Positions 1 through 5,940 of a stretch of DNA of 6,271 bases are shown in pieces. The notes beneath the pieces were generated by a model. That model had not been told where the DNA came from. It did no database searches and saw only the letters and a program-made list of their open reading frames with translations. The position numbers and the translations under genes are program-made. Position 1 is the stretch's first letter, and the number at the start of each line of letters is the position of its first letter. Source of the stretch: an uncultured Bacteroides sp. (GTDB lineage: Bacteria > Bacteroidota > Bacteroidia > Bacteroidales > Bacteroidaceae); assembly GCA_900557355.1 (NCBI GenBank), contig USSR01000423.1, positions 1-6,271 on the forward strand, read 5' to 3'.

Positions 1-166
1 TCGTTTTGTTGATCCGGTTTATAGCTTTATGAATGAGACTGTTGACCGCATTCCAATGTCTGATTGGGTCTTTACAGATAGTCCGAAACAACGAGGCTTT
101 CAAGCTCGTTCGGTGGTAGGCGGATATTTCATTAAGATGCTTGAAGAGAAACTGCATACTAAATAG
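1..166 (+). CDS. C-terminal fragment of a GtaA-like glutaminase / DUF4965-family protein (5' end outside window)
   Basis: The open frame starts with its first full codon at base 2 and ends at TAG 164-166, leaving 54 residues. The fragment contains RIPMSDWVFTDS (residues 16-27) and GFQARSVVGGYFIKML (residues 32-47). I recognise this as the conserved C-terminal end of the large Bacteroides proteins annotated as glutaminase-like (DUF5127/DUF4965/DUF4964, related to fungal glutaminase A). These are normally around 800 residues and exported, so only a small part is seen here. True glutaminase activity of the bacterial members is an annotation by homology, and many sit beside PULs. The catalytic part and signal peptide are outside the window. 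The following terminator and the 325-bp gap suggest that it belongs to a separate transcript from susC. Family assignment is from memory of the motif, not from a search. Confidence 0.72.
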   Translation, partial: RFVDPVYSFMNETVDRIPMSDWVFTDSPKQRGFQARSVVGGYFIKMLEEKLHTK

Positions 167-178
167 TATGCAGTTTTA
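149..178 (+). terminator. Intrinsic terminator overlapping the stop codon of the glutaminase-like gene
   Basis: A perfect 12-bp inverted repeat is present: AAACTGCATACT (149-160) pairs with AGTATGCAGTTT (165-176) around a 4-base loop AAAT (161-164). The 3' arm ends in a short T run (174-177). The TAG stop codon (164-166) lies in the loop and at the start of the 3' arm, so the last five sense codons make the 5' arm and loop. The T tract is short and the stem is only moderately GC-rich, but the perfect pairing and position directly at the gene end favour a Rho-independent terminator. Confidence 0.75.
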
Positions 179-282
179 TCAAAAGTTTCGCTATTTAGAA
201 AATAGATATTATAGTCTTGTCGAGAAATGTCTGTAGGGGCATATTTTGGTTTTATAATTGTATTTCTTGAAAAGATCGTTCT

Positions 283-312
283 ATTGTTTTTTCTTATAAA
301 GAGATAATTTTG
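283..312 (+). promoter_or_regulatory. Candidate Bacteroides sigma-ABfr promoter for susC (exact -7 element)
   Basis: TAATTTTG at 305-312 matches the Bacteroides -7 consensus TAnnTTTG exactly. ATTG at 283-286 matches three of four bases of the -33 consensus TTTG. The centre-to-centre distance is about 24 bp, close to the expected value of about 26. Transcription would start near 317-320 and give a 5' leader of roughly 170 bases before the susC ATG. The -33 match is imperfect, which is usual for promoters that depend on an activator. The motif is short, so chance in AT-rich DNA cannot be excluded. Confidence 0.4.
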
Positions 313-382
313 CTTCGTGAAAACAGAAATTTCGTTTAATGTTAAATCTAATAATAAGCCTATGGTATAAAGAGAGACAATT

Positions 383-415
383 TTTGATTAATCTAATTTG
401 CTAGCTAAAAATTTG
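383..415 (+). promoter_or_regulatory. Alternative susC-proximal promoter candidate
   Basis: TTTG at 383-386 is a perfect -33 element. AAAATTTG at 408-415 keeps the TTTG half and one base of the TA half of the -7 element TAnnTTTG, with centres about 27 bp apart. A start near 420-423 would give a leader of about 70 bases, and the 13-bp palindrome at 421-433 would then lie on the start site, a typical repressor position. It is weaker than the 305-312 candidate in its -7 element but better in the -33 element and closer to the gene. Confidence 0.2.
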
Positions 416-420
416 CTTGC

Positions 421-433
421 AATACACTGTATT
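421..433. promoter_or_regulatory. 13-bp perfect palindrome, operator-like
   Basis: AATACA (421-426) and TGTATT (428-433) are exact reverse complements around a single central C. Such short odd-centred dyads are typical of sites for dimeric helix-turn-helix repressors. It lies about 60-70 bp before the susC start codon and next to the leader hairpin at 443-464. It could equally form a small RNA structure or be chance in AT-rich sequence. No cognate regulator is visible in the window. Confidence 0.3.
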
Positions 434-442
434 AATAAAAAA

Positions 443-464
443 TACGGAATATTCATCTTCCGTA
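443..464 (+). promoter_or_regulatory. Hairpin in the susC 5' leader
   Basis: TACGGAA (443-449) pairs perfectly with TTCCGTA (458-464) around an 8-base loop. With a bulged G465 some outer A-U pairs can be added. It lies 27 bases upstream of the susC ATG and has no T run after it, so it does not look like a terminator. Within it, GAATATTC (447-454) is itself palindromic. Copies of AATAC (421-425, 441-445) and GTATT (429-433, 465-469) permit alternative pairings, so two leader structures are conceivable. It may affect translation initiation or mRNA stability of susC; this is inference. Confidence 0.4.
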
Positions 465-491
465 GTATTTCTAATCTAATATCTATAAAAC

Positions 492-3400
492 ATGTCTAAG
501 AAAATCTTATTTTTATTTTTTTGCGTGTTTGCACTTGCAGCACATTCTCAGAATGTTGTAATAAAAGGTTCTGTAACGGATGTTAATAAGGAACCTTTGT
601 TGGGTGTGAATATTAAGGTAAAGGGAACTTCTACAGGTACCATTACCGATATTGATGGTAACTTCTCAATAAATGGACCAAAGGGTGCTACGCTTGTAAT
701 TTCTTATATTGGTATGGTGACCCAAGAAGTGGAGTATAAAGGACAACCTCTGAATGTTGTATTGAAAGACGATTCCCAGGCTCTGGAGGAAGTGGTAGTT
801 GTAGGTTATGGTTCGATGCGTAAGAAAGACCTTACGGGGTCTGTAGTACAAGTACGTCCGGACAAGATAGCTAATGATAATCCCAAGACAGTACAAGATG
901 TTTTGCGTGGCACACCAGGTTTGACGGTAGGATACGGTGAAAGTGATGCCGGTGCTAAAGGTGGTGGCTCAATGAAGATCCGTGGTCAGCGTTCAGTTTA
1001 TACCGATGGTGGGCACAATGACCCGTTGCTTATTCTTGATGGAATGTTCTTTTATGGTGAGCTCTCTGAAATTAATCCGGATGACATTGCACAGATTGAC
1101 GTGTTGAAGGATGCTTCTGCTGCTGCTGTTTACGGTGCACGTGCTGCGAATGGTGTTATCATTATTTCTACCAAAAAGGGTAAGCAGGGTAAACCGACAA
1201 TCAATTTTACAGCTAGCATCGGATTGACTCAAAAAGCTGCTTATCGCGACAGGTGGCAGAGCCCGGAAGCATATCTGCAACATTATGTAGACTGGAAAGA
1301 AAAAAATACGTATGGTGTAAATGCTGAAACCGGTGAATATGCCGCTTACTCAAGACCGGGTAATGAATATACTTCAAAACCGGGTTACTTCCGCAATCCT
1401 AATAACCTTGACGATGTGTCTTTGGAAGCATGGAGAGGTTATACTACCAATGATGAAGGGGAATCAGACCTGAGTATTTGGGCAAGACGTTTGGGATTTA
1501 GACCTAATACAGCTTTGATGGATAATCTTTTGTCCGGTAAGGTAATGGACTGGCAGGATAAAGCATTCCGTCTGGGATTCAACCAAGATTATAATGCTAG
1601 TATCAGTGGTGCAGGTGAGAAGATTGACTATTATATGTCATTAGGTTACTTGCGTAATGAAGGTGCTTTTGTAGATGATACTTATCGTGCTATTCGTGGT
1701 AATTTCAAATTGAATGCAAAAGTGACTGATTGGTTTGAAATAGGTGCTAACATCAATTTCCAGGATCGTTCAGATGGTGAAATTGGTATGAATAAAGGTG
1801 GTTTCATGGAAAATAGTCCATACGCAGTATTTAAGGATGATGAAGGTAACTATGTACAAGACCCTTTGATGTTCCAGTATGACCGTAACAATCTGACAAA
1901 CTGGTATTACGAAAAACAGTTTTTGGAATTGCAAAAAGGATATACTACATTCAATACGATTTTTAATGCGAAATTGAAATTACCGTTTGGTATTACTTAT
2001 ACATTCAATGCTGCTCCGCGTCTTCAGTATTTCCATGACCGTTACTTCATGTCTGCTGAACGGCCGAATTCTAAACCAACTGACCGTGGAGTGAATCGTG
2101 AACAAGCTAAACGTTTCGACTGGTCTTTGAATAATACCATTACTTGGGATCATACTTTTGCCGATAAACATCATGTTATTTTGACACTGGCACAAGAAGC
2201 TGAAGAACGTCAGTATTGGTCAGACCGTATTGAAGCCCGTAACATTTTGCCATCTGATGTACTTGGATTCCACAATACACAAAATGGTGATAAGTCGGCA
2301 AGTTCGTTTAGAAGTGATGACTCACATCAGACTGCTGATGGTTTAATGGGGCGTGTGTTCTATTCTTATGATGATCGTTATATGGCTACTTTCACTATGC
2401 GTCGCGATGGTTATTCGGCTTTCGGTTCTTCTAATCCTTACGCTTACTTCCCTTCCGGTGGTTTGGCATGGACTTTCTCTAATGAAAAGTTTTTCCAGCC
2501 GTACACTCACATCATGAGTACTGGTAAATTGCGTGTATCTTTCGGTAAGAATGGTAACCGTTCGCTGGCTAATCCTTATGAAGCCCTTGCTAACCTCTAT
2601 CCGGGTGGTGGAAAGATGCAGGGCTATATTACATCTTCTGGCGATTTATACTTGATGCGTTACTTAATGGCTCAACGTATGGAGAATCCGGGTTTACAGT
2701 GGGAGAAGACACAGTCTTGGAATTTTGCTTTAGATTTTGGTTTCTTGAATGATCGCATAACCGGTACATTGGAATACTACCGTATGAGTACCAAAGATAT
2801 GATTATGGGACAGCGCTTGCCTAACTTTACAGGTTTTGAAAGTATCACGACCAATTTGGGACAAGTTGATAACAATGGTTTGGAAATTGCTTTGAACACG
2901 TTGAATATTGATAATAAGAATTTCCAATGGAGCACAACATTCAGCCTCTCATACAATAAGAACCGTATTAAACATCTATATGGTGATTATGAAGATATAT
3001 TGGATGCTTCAGGCAATGTGATTGGTAAAAAAGAAGCTGATTACGTGGGTAATGGTTGGTTTATTGACAGACCTATCAGTGCCATTTGGGACTATAAAGT
3101 GACCGGTATTTGGCAGAAAGATGAAGTAGAGGAAGCAAAGAAATATGGTCAGGTTCCGGGTGATCCAAAAGTATGGAACAATCCGGCTAACGATGAATAT
3201 GATGCTGATGGAAATCTGAAGAAGGTTATTTATAATAATGATGATAAAGTATTCCAAGGACAAACGGCAGCTCCCGTAACTTGGGCATTACGTAATGACT
3301 TTACTTTGTGGAAAGATTTGACATTATCCATCAACATTTATTCTCGTATGGGTCATAAGAGTTTGGAAAGTATGTATCTGAACAATGACGATGATGGTGG

Positions 3401-3740
3401 TGGTATGACTTACCGTTTAGTGAATAAACCAGCAAAAGAGTATTGGACAGTAGATAATCCAAGCAATAAATATGCGCGTATTGAAGCACAAGGTCCTGAA
3501 GGCGCCAGAGGAGCCCGCAGACTTTATAACCGTTCTTTTGTCCGTTTAGAAAATATTTCAATAGGCTATACATTGCCCAGACAATGGACAAAAAGAGTAG
3601 ATATTGAACGTGCTAAGGTATATGCTACAGTTCGGAATGCTGCTGTATGGGGCTCTAAGGACTGGGAATATTATGGTGACCCGGAAACAGGCAATTATGC
3701 TTCTCGTATTTGGACACTGGGACTTAACTTAACATTCTAA
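492..3740 (+). CDS. susC: SusC/RagA-family TonB-linked outer membrane transporter
   Basis: The protein has 1082 residues, a usual length for SusC. It imports oligosaccharides across the outer membrane with energy from TonB-ExbBD, in complex with the adjacent SusD lid. The order seen is: Sec signal peptide (residues 1-19, hydrophobic ILFLFFCVFALAA, likely cut in AHS/Q), a CarboxypepD_reg-like domain (about 21-95, with GSVTD, GVNIKVKG and GTITDIDGNFSI), a TonB box EEVVVVGYG (99-107), the plug domain (about 110-230, with LRGTPGL, LLILDG, DVLKDASAAAVYGARAANGVIIISTK), then the 22-strand barrel to the end. The last residues, LGLNLTF, end in Phe, as expected for the Bam assembly signal. No STN domain precedes the carboxypeptidase-like domain, so it is not the anti-sigma signalling type. 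The ATG at 492 is chosen because it gives a complete signal peptide; no Shine-Dalgarno is seen, normal for Bacteroides. susD follows after 22 bp, so they are cotranscribed. The gene symbol is the family name. Substrate is not readable from the sequence. Confidence 0.96.
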   Translation: MSKKILFLFFCVFALAAHSQNVVIKGSVTDVNKEPLLGVNIKVKGTSTGTITDIDGNFSINGPKGATLVISYIGMVTQEVEYKGQPLNVVLKDDSQALEEVVVVGYGSMRKKDLTGSVVQVRPDKIANDNPKTVQDVLRGTPGLTVGYGESDAGAKGGGSMKIRGQRSVYTDGGHNDPLLILDGMFFYGELSEINPDDIAQIDVLKDASAAAVYGARAANGVIIISTKKGKQGKPTINFTASIGLTQKAAYRDRWQSPEAYLQHYVDWKEKNTYGVNAETGEYAAYSRPGNEYTSKPGYFRNPNNLDDVSLEAWRGYTTNDEGESDLSIWARRLGFRPNTALMDNLLSGKVMDWQDKAFRLGFNQDYNASISGAGEKIDYYMSLGYLRNEGAFVDDTYRAIRGNFKLNAKVTDWFEIGANINFQDRSDGEIGMNKGGFMENSPYAVFKDDEGNYVQDPLMFQYDRNNLTNWYYEKQFLELQKGYTTFNTIFNAKLKLPFGITYTFNAAPRLQYFHDRYFMSAERPNSKPTDRGVNREQAKRFDWSLNNTITWDHTFADKHHVILTLAQEAEERQYWSDRIEARNILPSDVLGFHNTQNGDKSASSFRSDDSHQTADGLMGRVFYSYDDRYMATFTMRRDGYSAFGSSNPYAYFPSGGLAWTFSNEKFFQPYTHIMSTGKLRVSFGKNGNRSLANPYEALANLYPGGGKMQGYITSSGDLYLMRYLMAQRMENPGLQWEKTQSWNFALDFGFLNDRITGTLEYYRMSTKDMIMGQRLPNFTGFESITTNLGQVDNNGLEIALNTLNIDNKNFQWSTTFSLSYNKNRIKHLYGDYEDILDASGNVIGKKEADYVGNGWFIDRPISAIWDYKVTGIWQKDEVEEAKKYGQVPGDPKVWNNPANDEYDADGNLKKVIYNNDDKVFQGQTAAPVTWALRNDFTLWKDLTLSINIYSRMGHKSLESMYLNNDDDGGGMTYRLVNKPAKEYWTVDNPSNKYARIEAQGPEGARGARRLYNRSFVRLENISIGYTLPRQWTKRVDIERAKVYATVRNAAVWGSKDWEYYGDPETGNYASRIWTLGLNLTF

Positions 3741-3762
3741 ATCTTTTAACTCAAGAATAAAT

Positions 3763-5817
3763 ATGAAAAACTATATTCAAAAATTTATTTGCAAGGGATT
3801 TATCCTGATGGCCGGAGCTTCAATGGTGCTGACCGGTTGTAAAGAAAGCTTTTTGGAACCTGATCCGCAAACCATGTTCAAACCTAGTGAAGTGTTTACT
3901 ACAGAAGATGGTATTAGGTCTGTGTTGGCTATCTGCGATCGTCAGTTGAAGAGAAACTATGTGAGTGAAGATTCTCGTGAAATGATGGCGTTGGCTACAG
4001 AATACACTTTCTCTGATTTGATGGTACCTGCTGCGACTGATAAATCAGGATTCCTTGATAATGTAGATAATATGTTGCGTTCGAATAGCGATCAAAGTAC
4101 AGAAAAAAACTTAGGTCGTACAAACAGCATCTATTTCTTTTGGCGACAAGGGTATGAAGGTGTTCGAAATGCCAATACAATACTTTCATTTATAGATGGT
4201 GTCCCTATGGATGAGACGTTAAAGAAAGAATATATTGGTCGTGCCTATTTCCATCGTGCTTATCGATATTATGCATTGGTATTTCAGTATGGGCATGTGC
4301 CTTTACTTACTAAATTGACATCATCTCCTAAATTGAGTTACCATTCTACTCACAGGGATGCAATTCTGGAGAAGATGGCGCTTGATATGGAATTTGCAGT
4401 TCAGTGGGTGCCCGACCAGAAGGATATGCAATACATCGGTATGGTGAATAAGGGAGCTTGTCGTATGTTGCTTTCCAAGTTATATCTAGCTCTGGGTAGA
4501 TATGAGGATGCAAAGAAACAGCTGGATATTTTGATTGACCAGTCCGGTTATTCATTAATGACTAATAACTTCGGTACCTTCTTTGAAGGTGGTGAACCTA
4601 CCTCTTGGCCCATTACGCGCAACGTGATTTGGGATTTACATCGTCCTGAGAACAAGTTGATTACAGCTAACAAGGAAGTTATTATGGGTATGCCCAACCG
4701 TGGTGCAGCTGCCGAATCGTTTATCCCGATGCTGAGTATGCGTATCATGTATCCTTTCTTCTTTGATGGTAGAATCAAGATGCCCGACGGTAAACAGGCG
4801 TTGTATAACCTTAACCGTACTAATAGCAAATACCGTGTGGAATATGATTATATGCGTGGCTTGGGTCGTGGTATTGCAACTTTCCGTACCAGTACTTTCT
4901 ATCAGGATGGATTGTGGGCTGTAAATGGCAAGATGGATGAAACGGATTTGCGCCATAGTTCAGAAACTGGAAACTGGATGCACATGGAAAATTTGCGTTG
5001 TAACAATGTAGACTCCGAATTCTATGGACAGAACATTATGCTTCATTCCGACAGAGATTTTTGGGGTAAAGATAAAGATGGAAATCCCGTGTTGGTTACC
5101 GCAAAGGGACAATTATTATGTTCCGATACAATTCGACGCTGGTATGATGTGCCTCATTATATTTTCTGTCTGGATGATGTTGTCAACCAAGCTTTGATTA
5201 AAAATAATGGTCTTGAAGGAGCTACTGAGGGTAGTGTTGCCGATTGGTATCTCTATCGTTTGGCAGAAGCATACTTACTTCGTGCTGAAGCTAAATTCTA
5301 CATTAATCCGAGTGATCCGACTATCAAGGATGACCTGAATATCATCAGAAAACGTGCACAATGTTCTGAACTCTATACCGGCAATGTGACTATCGGTGAT
5401 ATCATGGACGAACGTGCACGTGAGCTTTTCTATGAAGAGTGGCGTAATGTAGAGTTGACTCGTGTATCTCTCTGTCTGGCTCGCAGTGGAAGACCTGATG
5501 AATGGGGCAATACCTATAATGTGGAAACTTTTGACAAACAAACCGGTACAGATCTGGAAGGTGGTAGCTATTGGTATCAACGTTGTGTACGCAAAGGTAT
5601 GTACAACAAGGGCGTAACGATTCGTGTTGATGCCACTAAAACAGACATTAATTTCATTATGGGTAAGCATAATATTTATTGGCCGATTCCTTATAATGCT
5701 ATCGAGGCTAATAAAAATGCCAAGCTGTGGCAGAATGTAGGTTATACAGAATACGACCCTGCTACTCCTATATGGAATACTTGGGAAGAAGCCGTAGCTG
5801 ATGAAGATAAAATTTAA
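3763..5817 (+). CDS. susD: SusD/RagB-family surface glycan-binding lipoprotein
   Basis: The protein has 684 residues and is the lid and glycan-binding partner of the SusC transporter encoded just upstream. The N-terminus is a lipoprotein signal with lipobox LTGC (23-26), so Cys26 is lipidated; KESFLEPDPQ follows, as in many SusD proteins. The N-terminal SusD-like region has the typical TPR helix motif RAYFHRAYRYYALVF followed by QYGHVPLL (160-182). The C-terminal RagB/SusD domain has LYRLAEAYLLRAEAKF (from 497), LNIIRKRA (from 525) and DERARELFYEEWRNVELTR (from 549). At 684 residues it is longer than the common 500-600. The stretch between about 274 and 495 is long and rich in Trp, Tyr and Phe, and may form the ligand-binding face. 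The ATG at 3763 gives a complete lipoprotein signal and has no clear Shine-Dalgarno. Divergence among SusD proteins prevents substrate prediction. Confidence 0.95.
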   Translation: MKNYIQKFICKGFILMAGASMVLTGCKESFLEPDPQTMFKPSEVFTTEDGIRSVLAICDRQLKRNYVSEDSREMMALATEYTFSDLMVPAATDKSGFLDNVDNMLRSNSDQSTEKNLGRTNSIYFFWRQGYEGVRNANTILSFIDGVPMDETLKKEYIGRAYFHRAYRYYALVFQYGHVPLLTKLTSSPKLSYHSTHRDAILEKMALDMEFAVQWVPDQKDMQYIGMVNKGACRMLLSKLYLALGRYEDAKKQLDILIDQSGYSLMTNNFGTFFEGGEPTSWPITRNVIWDLHRPENKLITANKEVIMGMPNRGAAAESFIPMLSMRIMYPFFFDGRIKMPDGKQALYNLNRTNSKYRVEYDYMRGLGRGIATFRTSTFYQDGLWAVNGKMDETDLRHSSETGNWMHMENLRCNNVDSEFYGQNIMLHSDRDFWGKDKDGNPVLVTAKGQLLCSDTIRRWYDVPHYIFCLDDVVNQALIKNNGLEGATEGSVADWYLYRLAEAYLLRAEAKFYINPSDPTIKDDLNIIRKRAQCSELYTGNVTIGDIMDERARELFYEEWRNVELTRVSLCLARSGRPDEWGNTYNVETFDKQTGTDLEGGSYWYQRCVRKGMYNKGVTIRVDATKTDINFIMGKHNIYWPIPYNAIEANKNAKLWQNVGYTEYDPATPIWNTWEEAVADEDKI

Positions 5818-5850
5818 TCAGTCACTTTCGCTATAGTGCAGAAAGAATAT

Positions 5851-5923
5851 TGGAGGTATATAGGATCGGCAAAGTCAGAATGGTGAATTGCTGTGAGAAA
5901 TATACCTTCATTTTCTTTTTTAT
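5851..5923 (+). terminator. Long-loop hairpin with T-rich tail between susD and the GH43 gene (possible partial terminator)
   Basis: TGGAGGTATAT (5851-5861) pairs with ATATACCTTCA (5900-5910): eleven pairs including one G-U. The 38-base loop contains a nested stem, CGGCAA (5867-5872) with TTGCTG (5888-5893), again with one G-U. The outer stem is followed directly by TTTTCTTTTTTAT (5911-5923). The arrangement resembles a leaky intrinsic terminator or a 3'-end stabilising structure. It ends only 17 bases before the GH43 start codon, so full termination would require a separate GH43 promoter, and I see no good one. The stem is AT-rich and the loop large, so terminator strength is uncertain. Confidence 0.4.
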
Positions 5924-5940
5924 CATAAATATTTGTTCTG

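Larger units (their letters stand above)
345..480 (+). repeat. Three direct copies of AATCTAAT upstream of susC
   Basis: The 8-mer AATCTAAT occurs at 345-352, 390-397 and 473-480. The last two copies extend to the 9-mer TAATCTAAT (389-397 and 472-480). All are in the same orientation, spaced 45 and 83 bp apart. The region is AT-rich, so some repetition is expected, but three identical copies of an 8-mer containing a C within 136 bp is more than I would expect by chance. They could be binding sites for a PUL regulator; no protein is known to me for this motif. Confidence 0.35.
167..491. other. AT-rich intergenic regulatory region upstream of susC
   Basis: There are 325 bases between the upstream stop codon and the susC start, with no convincing gene on either strand. 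The region is clearly more AT-rich than the flanking coding sequence. Besides the separately listed promoter candidates, repeats, palindrome and hairpin, it has a small inverted repeat CTATTT-AGA-AAATAG (191-205) of unknown meaning. The length is enough for an activator binding region, as is common before PUL susC genes driven by hybrid two-component systems, or for a long untranslated leader. I see no tRNA, riboswitch or CRISPR-like structure. Confidence 0.6.

Noticed and set aside
186..194. TTTCGCTAT occurs both at 186-194 and at 5826-5834, each shortly after a stop codon.
   Set aside because: A single shared 9-mer with no similar flanks in a 6-kb window is plausibly chance, and no pairing or function is suggested.
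4104..4110. In-frame slippery heptamer A AAA AAC in susD (also A AAA AAT at 1301-1307 in susC), which could allow -1 frameshifting.
   Set aside because: The -1 frame in susD ends soon after, no convincing downstream stimulating structure was seen, and both genes are complete and typical in frame 0. A runs are common in AT-rich Lys/Asn codons.
5275..5670. Minus-strand open frame of 131 codons inside susD, and other shorter minus-strand frames.
   Set aside because: All lie antisense to strong coding sequence, have no recognisable protein features and no promoter or spacing that supports a gene. They are shadows of the + strand codons.
5823..5845. Small inverted repeats CACT/AGTG and CTTTC/GAAAG just after susD.
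   Set aside because: Stems of only four or five pairs with loops of 8-11 bases and no T run; not better than chance.
5926..5936. Possible -7-like element TAAATATTTG just before the GH43 start.
   Set aside because: The spacing within the motif does not fit TAnnTTTG, it is too close to the start codon, and no -33 TTTG is found at the right distance.
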